Below, piece after piece: positions 36,319-44,303 of a DNA stretch of 64,000 bases (position 1 is its first letter; each line of letters opens with the position of its first letter). The position numbers and the translations under genes were made by a program. The notes below the pieces were generated by a model that did not search any database, was not told where the DNA came from, and saw nothing but the letters and a program-made list of their open reading frames with translations. This stretch comes from CAKRPJ01 sp934376955 (lineage in GTDB: Bacteria > Bacillota > Clostridia > Lachnospirales > Lachnospiraceae). The DNA lies in contig CAKRPJ010000001.1 of the NCBI GenBank assembly GCA_934376955.1, positions 77,619 through 141,618 of the forward strand. The letters are read 5' to 3'.

Positions 36319-37659
36319 ATGCCTCTTCCCAATTGTACCGATATTCTCAACTACATGTCGCCCACCATCACATGGCAGGACAACACCCCCTGCCGCACCA
36401 CTTTCAAAGTAATTTTCACCAAGGCTCTGGCCTGCACGGTCTACCCCCGCCTTACCGCAGGCAATACCCTTACCATCCTCGGCGATGATTCCGGCCTGCA
36501 GCCTTCCACTAACCCGAATGAATCCCTTCTGTTCTTCGCCACCAATAAAGCCACCATCCCCGATTCCATCCAGGAAGTCAAGGATATCAGCGCTTATCTC
36601 TCTGATAAGTACAAAGTTTATCAGGATGCAGCCGCCCGTATCACCATCGTCCAGCCCCAGCACAACGGCGGCCTCTACAGCAGTGTTTTTTACAACCGTG
36701 TTGCCTCGGCCATGCCCCGCCTGCTGCCCTGGCTTTTCAAGGACCACCCCCTCACCTCCGATGAACTCGCTTACCTTCGCGCCCTCTCCACCCCGGATAC
36801 TGGCTCGGAAACCCTCGCCCGGATGGCGGAAGCCCTTTATAACAAAACCGATCTGACCTCCAGGGCCGTAGATAAAGCAATCGAATCCCTCTTCAAAGAT
36901 ACCATTGACCGCCGTAAAACGGATCTCAAGCAGTCAATTGAAAGTCTTTACCGTGATCTGAAAGAAACCCGCGCCCGTATCTCGGAAATTTTTACCAGAA
37001 TCACCAGCATCAACTGTGAGCTGACCGGCCTTGACTCCAAAGATGAATCCACCTTTATCACGGAACTCAAGGATTATCTCCACACCCAAAAGGGTATCTT
37101 CGTCGGTACTGACAGTGAATCGCTTCTCCTCACCATCACCACATTCCTCTCCAACTATGACCCGGATGATGTCGAAACCTTTATCTTCAACAGAGACCGC
37201 CCCTATGAGGATCTTACCGATGAAGAAGAACATGATGTCCGCATCCTTTTCCGGGCTGTGTTCATTGACCATATCTTCAAAATCAAACTCGCTGCCACCT
37301 ATAGGCTTGATTACCACTGCCATGTCACAGCCATGTCTGATACGATCAATATGAATGTCATTCAGGCTGTTCCCAACCCTCACATCAATCATCACTCCTG
37401 CCTCGGTAACTATGAACCCATGCTGGAGGATGCCGAGGATCGCCGAGATTTTCTTGCCGCCATTGCCATCTGTCAGCAGAGCGCCAGCAGCATGAACCTT
37501 GTCGAAACCATCTCCACCAAATATTTCTTTGATGATTTCGCCACCGCCTATCACACGGATATCCCCGTCATCCTTACCGCCGCCGGTGAATCCATCACCC
37601 CCAAGCAGGCCATTGAACAGCTCAAATCCGCAAACGATTCCGTTAAGGAAGGAGAATAA
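36319..37659 (+). CDS. E2-like conjugating protein (PRTRC-B-like)
   Basis: 446 residues, AGAAAGGAAA upstream. About 190-235 is a coiled coil. The C-terminal third carries VPNPHINHHSCLGNY, the Pro-His then Cys-Leu-Gly pattern of bacterial E2-like proteins, with the candidate catalytic Cys at 361. Length and position (between ubiquitin-like and JAB genes) match protein B of PRTRC cassettes. It would accept the modifier from the E1 as a thioester. The N-terminal 150 residues are beta-rich and of unknown role. Confidence 0.6.
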   Translation: MPLPNCTDILNYMSPTITWQDNTPCRTTFKVIFTKALACTVYPRLTAGNTLTILGDDSGLQPSTNPNESLLFFATNKATIPDSIQEVKDISAYLSDKYKVYQDAAARITIVQPQHNGGLYSSVFYNRVASAMPRLLPWLFKDHPLTSDELAYLRALSTPDTGSETLARMAEALYNKTDLTSRAVDKAIESLFKDTIDRRKTDLKQSIESLYRDLKETRARISEIFTRITSINCELTGLDSKDESTFITELKDYLHTQKGIFVGTDSESLLLTITTFLSNYDPDDVETFIFNRDRPYEDLTDEEEHDVRILFRAVFIDHIFKIKLAATYRLDYHCHVTAMSDTINMNVIQAVPNPHINHHSCLGNYEPMLEDAEDRRDFLAAIAICQQSASSMNLVETISTKYFFDDFATAYHTDIPVILTAAGESITPKQAIEQLKSANDSVKEGE

Positions 37660-37661
37660 CC

Positions 37662-38426
37662 ATGCAAGTTATCCGTATTGATCAGACCGCTCTGGATGCC
37701 GCCATCGAACTCTATCGTCAGCAGCTCCTCGCCGGCTCTATCAAGCTCGCAAAGACCAAAGCAAAAGACAAAATCAACATCAATTTTACCGCCGATGCCT
37801 GGGCCAAACAGTCCCGCCTCATTGATGATTTCACTTCCGAGGTCGCCTGGCACGGCCTCATGCGCCAGCTCTCTCCCACCGAGTATGAAATCTATGATAT
37901 CCTCGTCTACCCCCAGCAGGTCACTGGTGTCACCGTCGAAACCGACCAGGATAAATACAACGACTGGCTGGTCTCCCAGCCCGATGAAATCTTCAACAAC
38001 ATCCGCTACCAGGCCCACAGCCACGTCAACATGTCCACTTCCCCTTCCGGCGTTGATGACGAAAACGAGTCCAAAATTGTCAATAAGCTCAAGGGCAATG
38101 ATTTCTACCTCTTCATGATCTGGAACAAGCGCGGCGAGTTCACCGCCCGCCTGTATGACTACGCCGCCAACAAAATCTACGATAAAGACGATATCTCTGT
38201 TACCTACACCGATACCCTCTCCGATTTTGCCGCCACCGCTCAGTCCCTTGTCACCAAGGCTCCGCCCATCTATCACAAAACGAACCCTCCCGTCAAGCCC
38301 ACCGGCGGCACCGCACCCCATGTCGTCTGGGATAATGCCGCCCACTGCTGGATGGACGATGACGGCAATTATTACGACCACTATCCCACCTATTACGATT
38401 ATCTCACCAACGGAGGTGCCTTATGA
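37662..38426 (+). CDS. JAB/JAMM isopeptidase-like protein
   Basis: 254 residues. The JAMM motif is complete: His119-x-His121, seven residues, Ser129, two residues, Asp132, with an upstream Glu in PTEYEIYDILVYP. This zinc peptidase type cuts isopeptide bonds or matures the modifier. The C-terminal 50 residues are Pro/Tyr/Asp-rich. The ATG follows the E2-like stop by two bases, and its own stop overlaps the E1 start, so the three are made together. Confidence 0.8.
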   Translation: MQVIRIDQTALDAAIELYRQQLLAGSIKLAKTKAKDKININFTADAWAKQSRLIDDFTSEVAWHGLMRQLSPTEYEIYDILVYPQQVTGVTVETDQDKYNDWLVSQPDEIFNNIRYQAHSHVNMSTSPSGVDDENESKIVNKLKGNDFYLFMIWNKRGEFTARLYDYAANKIYDKDDISVTYTDTLSDFAATAQSLVTKAPPIYHKTNPPVKPTGGTAPHVVWDNAAHCWMDDDGNYYDHYPTYYDYLTNGGAL

Positions 38427-39106
38427 ATCTTGCCAAAAGCCTGGATGTCTTTTCCCCGCATGATGTCAAAGGCCGCATCCACATCATTGGCTGTGGTTCG
38501 GTCGGCTCCACCATCGCAGAGCTTCTTGCCCGCTATGGCCTGACCAACTTCACCCTCTATGATTTTGATACGGTTGAAAAGAAAAACATCGTCAACCAGA
38601 TGTTCTTTGATCCTCAGGTCGGCCAGCCCAAAGTGGAAGCCCTCCGCGATATCCTCTGTGCCATCAATCCGGAAGCCAAAAAGGATATCCGTCTGGAATC
38701 CTCCGGTTGGAACGGCCAGCCCCTCTCCGGTTACGTTTTTCTTGCCGTGGATAACATCGAGATCCGCCAGAAAATCGTGGATGCCAACCGCTTTAACACC
38801 TTCATTAAAGCCATGTTTGATGTCCGCACCGCCCTCTTTGATGCCCAGCTCTACGCCGCCGATTGGTCGGACCCCAATCAGGTCGCGGAATTCCGCGCCA
38901 CAATGAACTTCACCCACGCCGAAGCCACCGCCCAGGTCCCCGTCTCGGCCTGCGGCACTACCCTCGGTGTTGCCCCCACGGTTCGCGCTGCCGCCTGCTA
39001 TACCGTCACCAACTTCCAAAACTTCATCAAAAAAGGCGAGCTGATCCACACCGGCCTCTCCGCCCCTTTCAACCTCCAGGGTGAATCCGCATTCCTCGGT
39101 TTGTAA
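38423..39106 (+). CDS. E1-like ThiF adenylyltransferase
   Basis: 227 residues. GCGSVGS at 23-29 is the ATP loop; DFDTVE at 47-52 and FLAVDN with Asp110 follow as in ThiF/MoeB/E1 enzymes. Cys177 in SACGTT is the candidate thioester Cys. The usual Arg of the NxxRQ motif is Asn here (NIVNQ). It would adenylate the modifier C-terminus and pass it to Cys361 of the E2-like partner. Start overlaps the JAB stop. Confidence 0.8.
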   Translation: MNLAKSLDVFSPHDVKGRIHIIGCGSVGSTIAELLARYGLTNFTLYDFDTVEKKNIVNQMFFDPQVGQPKVEALRDILCAINPEAKKDIRLESSGWNGQPLSGYVFLAVDNIEIRQKIVDANRFNTFIKAMFDVRTALFDAQLYAADWSDPNQVAEFRATMNFTHAEATAQVPVSACGTTLGVAPTVRAAACYTVTNFQNFIKKGELIHTGLSAPFNLQGESAFLGL

Positions 39107-39518
39107 CCCTGTCGTCTTAGCATTCCATTAAATTTCGTTTGTGTTGTATACTGTAAGCTTTTTTTTTCGCTTCAGGCTCTTCGGTTATATCCAAGAGCAC
39201 GAATTTGTTACCCCGACCCACCCCACTCCCGACCCTCGGACCGGTGGCCAGCCCGACTTCAGGTAGGAATCTGTGGCAGCGTCCAAGACTATGGGTCAAC
39301 GACCACAGGGCAGAAAACCCCTAAGAGCAATGAAATTCGCCCATCACGAGAAAATGTTAGCACAAAGGCTCATCAGAATCAGACATCAGCTCATCAAAAC
39401 CAGGCATCAGCTCATCACCCCAAGGGTATTCCCAGCCGAATTCAGAGCTCGCAGTGGACTCAGCAGCCTCCATCTCCCATCAGAACACAAACACAACCCT
39501 CACATAAGGAGCACTCAC
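39107..39518 (+). ncRNA. Candidate structured RNA upstream of RT
   Basis: 412 bases without a convincing gene. A T run near 39160 is followed at 39177-39197 by a hairpin with a 5-pair stem, a bulged C, a GG/CC pair and loop TTATAT, then GAATTTGTTACC. Further on are 21-base near-repeats starting GCTCATCA at about 39368-39421. The same hairpin recurs at 40779 and 43836. By analogy with retrons the template RNA would lie here. An open frame runs through to the RT but lacks a ribosome site. Confidence 0.5.
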
Positions 39519-40709
39519 ATGGTTTACATCACTTATAACTGCCCGGAACGTTTCCGGGAAATGACGTTTGAAGAACTCCTCCGCGGGGATTTCAACCTCG
39601 CCAACCTTTCCACCGGCGGCCACGGTGCTACCCGTACCGTCATCTGCAACAAAGTTCCTCCCCGCATCATGCGTATCACCAAGGTGGAACAAATGATCCT
39701 CCAGCTTCAGGCGTTCAACCAGCAGTATGAATCCCTTCGCCTCACCACTCCCCGTTCCAGCCTGTACAACCATTTTTCCATCCCCAAAGCTTCCGGCGGC
39801 CTCCGTTGGATCGATGCCCCCAACCCCGACTTAATGAAAGCCCTCAAGGAACTCAAAACCCTCTTCCAGTCCTGGATGTTTGCCGACCACCACACCTGCG
39901 CCTTCGCCTATGTCGAGGATCGCAGCGCCCTCTCCGCCGCCAAACGTCACCAAAAGTTCAATGCCTGGTGGTACGCCCACTTTGATTTCCACGGCTTCTT
40001 CCCTTCCACCACGCCGGAGTTTGTCCTTTCCCAGTTTGAACTCATTTATCCCTTCAACCTCATCCTCGCCAGCCCCACCGGCCACGCGGAACTGCTCAAG
40101 GCTCTCGACCTCTGCTTCCTTAACGGAGCACTGCCGCAGGGCACCCCCATCTCCCCGCTCATCACCAACATCATGATGATCCCCTTTGACCACACCTTCG
40201 CCAAGGCCGTCAATCATTTTGAATCTGGCAAGCGTAACCCGGACGGGACCCCCATCACCGACCGCCTCTGCTACACCCGCTACGCCGATGATATCGAGGT
40301 TTCCTGCAAAGTTATCTTCAATTATCACGCCGTCGAGCGCCTCATCGTCCAGCTTCTCTCCCAAATGAACGCCCCCTTCACCCTCAATGAAAAGAAAACC
40401 CAGTTCCACTCCCGCGCCGGCCGCAACTGGATTCTTGGCGTCATGCTCAATAAGGATAACCAAATCACAGTCGGCTACCGCAAAAATAAAATCTTCAAAG
40501 CCACCATTGATACTTACTTCCGCGATAAACAAAAGGGCAAAAAGTGGCCGGATGAAGACCTTCAGTCCTTCCAGGGCAACATTACCTGGTTCAAGGATGT
40601 CCAGCCCGATACCACCAAATACATTATCCAAAAGTATAACGCCAAATATGGCCTTGACCTTGAATCCTGTATCAAGGCCGATCTCGCCCCGCCCAGCGTA
40701 ACCGCATAA
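39519..40709 (+). CDS. Reverse transcriptase, retron-like
   Basis: 396 residues, starting at the ATG after AAGGAG rather than the longer open frame. Motifs in order: FSIPKASGGLRWIDAP (RT1/2), AHFDFHGFFPST (RT3), LPQGTPISPLITN (RT4), YTRYADDIEVS with YADD at 255-258 (RT5), LNEKKTQF (RT6) and WILGVMLN at the place of the retron VTG segment (RT7). The YTRYADD form and absence of a maturase or endonuclease domain favour the retron/retron-like group over group II introns. It may copy the flanking RNAs. Confidence 0.8.
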   Translation: MVYITYNCPERFREMTFEELLRGDFNLANLSTGGHGATRTVICNKVPPRIMRITKVEQMILQLQAFNQQYESLRLTTPRSSLYNHFSIPKASGGLRWIDAPNPDLMKALKELKTLFQSWMFADHHTCAFAYVEDRSALSAAKRHQKFNAWWYAHFDFHGFFPSTTPEFVLSQFELIYPFNLILASPTGHAELLKALDLCFLNGALPQGTPISPLITNIMMIPFDHTFAKAVNHFESGKRNPDGTPITDRLCYTRYADDIEVSCKVIFNYHAVERLIVQLLSQMNAPFTLNEKKTQFHSRAGRNWILGVMLNKDNQITVGYRKNKIFKATIDTYFRDKQKGKKWPDEDLQSFQGNITWFKDVQPDTTKYIIQKYNAKYGLDLESCIKADLAPPSVTA

Positions 40710-41267
40710 TCCCAAAAAAATCAATTTGTTTCAAAGGTAAAGTTTTGTTTTGATTTCTGTTTAAGTCAAAGCCAAACACCCTCCGGTTATATCCGAGGGT
40801 TTGAATTTGTTCCCCTGTCCCACCCCCTGAAGGTGACCCACTAGCGTCGGAGCAAGGACCGCATCCAGTCCTGAACTCTTAAATACACGGCGGGTTGCCT
40901 CACGACGCATCAGCAAGGACGAACCAATGCACTAAATCCAGCAGAATAAGCGAGCAACATCGGTGGAAGCACCAATCTAACTCAGAAGATCAGTCACCAC
41001 CACCTTCAGGTTCCACCGGCTGCCTCTCATCAGCTTTCACAAATTGATTTTTGTTTTTCTCCATTCCGCCCCATGGTTCCGGGGCATTCCCAGGCGCTTC
41101 AGCTGTTTCTTCCTTTCTTAGCAGCTCGTTGCGCCCCTTGTTCGTGCGCCTGGTAAACGCACGGTCATGGTTTTACTTTCCTTTCGCTGGGCCTCCGGCC
41201 ATCCTAATGGTTGGAGCGCCTGGTAATACCCCGGAACCCGCTTGCATAACGAATTCAGGTGATTTTT
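40710..41267 (+). ncRNA. Candidate structured RNA downstream of RT
   Basis: 558 bases. After an AT-rich start, the hairpin with bulged C and TTATAT loop recurs at 40779-40799 with stem CCCTC/GAGGG, followed by GAATTTGTTCCCC. The stem differs from the copy before the RT but keeps pairing. The rest has several short hairpins (near 41065-41090 and 41180-41230). The open frame at 41051-41332 has no ribosome site and is not called. Confidence 0.45.
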
Positions 41268-41558
41268 ATGAAACTTATCTCCCCCGGCTCACGGGTCAAA
41301 TTCTATACCGTAGGACCAGTTATCAGCCCTGATCGCAACCCCCTGAAAACTAAATTTCAAATCATCTATCTTTCCGGCACCGTCCATGAAGATAACGGTA
41401 GCTACGTCACCGTCTGGACCGATGATTCCCGCACCTTCCATGTCCCCCATGAATACATCACCGAAATCCAGGACCCCAACGATTCCTTTGCCTATAAGTC
41501 CCCCAACCTCGTACCCTCGTCTACCGTTTCTTTTGATGAAATTATTTCTGTCCTCTAA
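41268..41558 (+). CDS. SFDDLL-tag family protein 1
   Basis: 96 residues, CAGGTGATTTTT upstream. A small beta-barrel-like domain (SPGSRVKFYTV, then GSYVTVWTDD) is followed by a linker and the C-terminal tag TVSFDEIISVL. First of seven adjacent genes whose products end in a S-F-D-x-hydrophobic tag. Function unknown. Confidence 0.6.
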   Translation: MKLISPGSRVKFYTVGPVISPDRNPLKTKFQIIYLSGTVHEDNGSYVTVWTDDSRTFHVPHEYITEIQDPNDSFAYKSPNLVPSSTVSFDEIISVL

Positions 41559-41576
41559 TTCATACAGGTGATTCTT

Positions 41577-41837
41577 ATGGACCCTTATTACATTCAACCC
41601 GGCACTCCCGTCTATTTTGAAATCATAACGCTACATGGCGCAGCCCATCGTACCCTTCACGGCTTTGTCCAATCTGATACTGGCGTTTATGTCACCGTTA
41701 TTGTCCCCAGTATGAATAACAAAACATTTGTCGCCACCCATTCCGCTCTTACTTATGACGATACCCCCGAAGCAGTCACCACCGCTCTCGTACCTCCCCC
41801 AACGATCTCTTTTGACCAGCTTCTCCAAAGCAGGTGA
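41577..41837 (+). CDS. SFDDLL-tag family protein 2
   Basis: 86 residues, CAGGTGATTCTT upstream. QPGTPVYFEI and VYVTVIV strands, then linker LVPPP and the tag TISFDQLLQSR. Shorter than most family members. Function unknown. Confidence 0.6.
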   Translation: MDPYYIQPGTPVYFEIITLHGAAHRTLHGFVQSDTGVYVTVIVPSMNNKTFVATHSALTYDDTPEAVTTALVPPPTISFDQLLQSR

Positions 41838-41843
41838 TTCCTC

Positions 41844-42140
41844 ATGTCCCCTTTCCTCCCCGGCTATGAACCTGGCACCTGGGTCGAAATCATTTCTCCA
41901 CACGAAATGCTTCGCTCCCTTCAGTATGATTACGGCACCACTTTCACCCTCACCGATTCTCTCCCCTATGAGCCTATTCTTGGCAAGCAGGGCAAGATCG
42001 TTGCCATCCTTGGCAAATCCGGCCTTCTCCGCCTCTACTTTCCTCACAACGATTCCTACCACATCATCCCGTGCAGCATGATCTCCCGCACCATCCCCGC
42101 TCCGTATCTCAGCTTTGATTCTCTTATCGCAAACCTCTAA
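41844..42140 (+). CDS. SFDDLL-tag family protein 3
   Basis: 98 residues, CAGGTGATTCCTC upstream. EPGTWVEII starts a beta domain; ends YLSFDSLIANL, a looser form of the tag. Function unknown. Confidence 0.6.
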   Translation: MSPFLPGYEPGTWVEIISPHEMLRSLQYDYGTTFTLTDSLPYEPILGKQGKIVAILGKSGLLRLYFPHNDSYHIIPCSMISRTIPAPYLSFDSLIANL

Positions 42141-42165
42141 CCCCATCACAGAAAGGAAGCTTACC

Positions 42166-42528
42166 ATGAACCCTACCTATAACGTTGGCGATGTTGTCCA
42201 AATCATCTCCGAAGAAGAAGTTCGTTCCCATCCTACGGATAGGTTCGGCGATTTTATTCTTATCCCTTTCCCTTACGGCGCAGATGATTCTTTTCACAGA
42301 TATAAACTTCCTATTTGCAGCTGTCCGGCTGTCATTACCGGCATTTCCAAAAGCAACGGAAAGAACCGATACGAGCTCACCCCTCTCTTCGCTGAAGATA
42401 AAACTGTTTTCCCCTGGGATGACTGGTTCTTCTCCGCCGCTGAATTTCACCCTCATATCGTTTCTCCGTCCCCAGTTTCATTCCCTTCCATTTCCTTCGA
42501 TGATCTTCTGAAAGGAGCCGCGCAATGA
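42166..42528 (+). CDS. SFDDLL-tag family protein 4
   Basis: 120 residues, GAAAGGAAGC upstream. YNVGDVVQII starts the barrel-like domain; the end is SISFDDLLKGAAQ. Its stop overlaps the next start. Function unknown. Confidence 0.6.
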   Translation: MNPTYNVGDVVQIISEEEVRSHPTDRFGDFILIPFPYGADDSFHRYKLPICSCPAVITGISKSNGKNRYELTPLFAEDKTVFPWDDWFFSAAEFHPHIVSPSPVSFPSISFDDLLKGAAQ

Positions 42529-42893
42529 ATTTTCCCACCTACCCCGTTGGCACCCTCGTTCAAATCATTTCTGCCGCAGAGTTTGACGCTCTTCCCAAAG
42601 ATAATGCTGGCCGTGCGCGGTTTCCCGATCCCCTTTCTAATGGTAACGCAGATTATATGTCCCCTAAACGCCGTTCTCTTTGTGGCAGCATCATGCAAAT
42701 TGATTGTAATTTTGGCCTTTCTGACTTTTACCTCTTAAAACCCTACGATCTCTCCACTGCTGTCGATCCCTCCGCCGCTGCCAAATTCTCTTGGAACACC
42801 GATTTTTTCACCCCCAATGAATTCCACCCTTATGATACCCCGGTTCCCGTTTTCCCTGTTTCCTTTGACGATTTCCTGAAAGGAGGCATTTGA
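42525..42893 (+). CDS. SFDDLL-tag family protein 5
   Basis: 122 residues; GAAAGGAG lies inside the previous gene's tag codons, so the tag-coding DNA doubles as ribosome site. YPVGTLVQII near the start makes it closest to protein 4. Ends PVSFDDFLKGGI. Confidence 0.6.
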   Translation: MNFPTYPVGTLVQIISAAEFDALPKDNAGRARFPDPLSNGNADYMSPKRRSLCGSIMQIDCNFGLSDFYLLKPYDLSTAVDPSAAAKFSWNTDFFTPNEFHPYDTPVPVFPVSFDDFLKGGI

Positions 42894-43259
42894 ATGCCAG
42901 CCCCCTACCCCACCTACCACGTCGGTGATCGCGTTATCGTCCGCACCTGGGATTCCATGATGGAAGAATACGGCTCCGATCCTTACGGTGGTATCGCTGT
43001 TCTTCCCAATAAACTTTCTTTTGTTCTTGGCATGAAACCTTTCTGCGGCAAAGAGTTTATTGTTGCCAGAATAATTCATGATAAAGATCTTCCTGATGAA
43101 CCCACTTATTTTCTCAATTATTCACCGGATGTTTATGTAGACCTTAATGATGGTGATTCTCCTCGCGGTTGGTTTTTCACCTCCGCCATGCTCCTCCCCG
43201 CAACCCTCCCCCATGAACCCACTATTACCTTCGATGATTTACTTCAAGGAGTCCAATAA
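42894..43259 (+). CDS. SFDDLL-tag family protein 6
   Basis: 121 residues, with GAAAGGAGG in the previous tag region. YHVGDRVIVRTWDSMMEEYG and a following MKPFCGKEF give the fuller form of the N-terminal domain. Ends TITFDDLLQGVQ. Confidence 0.6.
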   Translation: MPAPYPTYHVGDRVIVRTWDSMMEEYGSDPYGGIAVLPNKLSFVLGMKPFCGKEFIVARIIHDKDLPDEPTYFLNYSPDVYVDLNDGDSPRGWFFTSAMLLPATLPHEPTITFDDLLQGVQ

Positions 43260-43261
43260 CT

Positions 43262-43597
43262 ATGGATACTGTCTTTAACTCCAATCACTATCCTACCTAC
43301 AACGTCGGAGATAAAGTTACTATTCGCCAATGGGATGATATGGAATCCGAATTTGGTTTGGACGAATATGGTGGAATCAAAGTCCCAAAAGCTTTCACAA
43401 AGTATATGAAACAATATTGCGGGCAGACACTCCCCATTGTTCATGTAACCCGCCATGCACCTCCATTTTTTGATTCTTATCATCTCGAAGGTAGTGCAGT
43501 GATTTTTTCTTCCCCCATGTTTGAACAATCTTATCCCACAGTTGTCTGCGCCTCCACTCTCTCCTTCGATGATTTATTGAAAGGAGCTACCTCATGA
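43262..43597 (+). CDS. SFDDLL-tag family protein 7
   Basis: 111 residues. YNVGDKVTIRQWDDMESEFG and YMKQYCGQTLPI make it almost identical in the N-terminal half to protein 9 at 47514, a recent duplication. Ends TLSFDDLLKGATS. Its stop overlaps the next gene. Confidence 0.6.
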   Translation: MDTVFNSNHYPTYNVGDKVTIRQWDDMESEFGLDEYGGIKVPKAFTKYMKQYCGQTLPIVHVTRHAPPFFDSYHLEGSAVIFSSPMFEQSYPTVVCASTLSFDDLLKGATS

Positions 43598-43779
43598 GCT
43601 TTTATTCTGAACTCAATCAGGATATCTGTTTCTGCATGTCCAAATGTCAAAACAAATCCTGTCCCCGTCACCCAGTTCATATCAACTGGCAAATTCCCAA
43701 GCATAAATACTACGGCGCTTCCATGGCCGATTTTGCCAACCACACCCCTCCGTGTCCCAACTATCAACCTCAAAAATAA
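43594..43779 (+). CDS. Small Cys-rich protein
   Basis: 61 residues with GAAAGGAG upstream. Cys at about 12, 14, 18, 23 (CFCMSKCQNKSC) and 56 suggest a metal site. It closes the first SFDDLL cluster but lacks the tag. Unknown. Confidence 0.5.
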   Translation: MSFYSELNQDICFCMSKCQNKSCPRHPVHINWQIPKHKYYGASMADFANHTPPCPNYQPQK

Positions 43780-44085
43780 AACAGTCTAACAAGGTATAGA
43801 ATCATTTGCTGATTATATTTCAGTTCATGTTTTCACTCTTCGGTTATATCCAAGAGTTCGAATTTGTTACCGCCTCCCCCTCCTGGATCATGGGCGCCTT
43901 CTGCAGACCACGCGCCTCCATACGGTTTCGAGATGTCATCAAAAGATTCGTCGCAATACCAAAATCTACGTTAATACGTCCTTCGCAAACCCGACCTCAG
44001 ATCCACCCAAGAAGACCGTTTCCCCACCAGCTTGTTCCCTGTTTTATTTTGAATCTATTTTTACCATCAGAAAGGATCAACCATT
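43780..44085 (+). ncRNA. Candidate structured RNA, third copy of hairpin
   Basis: 306 bases without a gene. The bulged hairpin with TTATAT loop is at 43836-43856 (stem CTCTT/AAGAG), followed by CGAATTTGTTACC as in the copy upstream of the RT. The region after it is not obviously related to the other two copies. Confidence 0.45.
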
Positions 44086-44241
44086 ATGACCAAACTTACC
44101 TACACCCTCGCTATCATCAACGGTACTGTCTGCTATGAATGCCAGCCCTCCACCCCACACGCCTTCTATTCGGGCGGCGGCTGGTTCGCCCCGTTCTGCA
44201 CCGTCCTCGAACTTACCCGCAAAAATACCGCCAAAGCATAA
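44086..44241 (+). CDS. 51-residue peptide
   Basis: ATG after CAGAAAGGATC. Sequence begins MTKLTYTLAIINGTVCYEC and is Gly/Trp/Phe-rich in the middle. Unknown. Confidence 0.5.
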   Translation: MTKLTYTLAIINGTVCYECQPSTPHAFYSGGGWFAPFCTVLELTRKNTAKA

Positions 44242-44303
44242 CAAATATCCAATATCCATTTATCCCATATCATCTCATTTCAATTCAGAAAGGAACTTTC
44301 AAA

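Noticed and set aside
39273..39518. N-terminal extension of the RT
   Set aside because: The frame is open, but a strong AAGGAG site precedes the ATG at 39519 and the upstream bases carry the conserved hairpin and repeats.
41051..41332. 93-codon frame after the RT
   Set aside because: No ribosome site, overlaps the next real gene in another frame, and lies in the hairpin-rich non-coding region.
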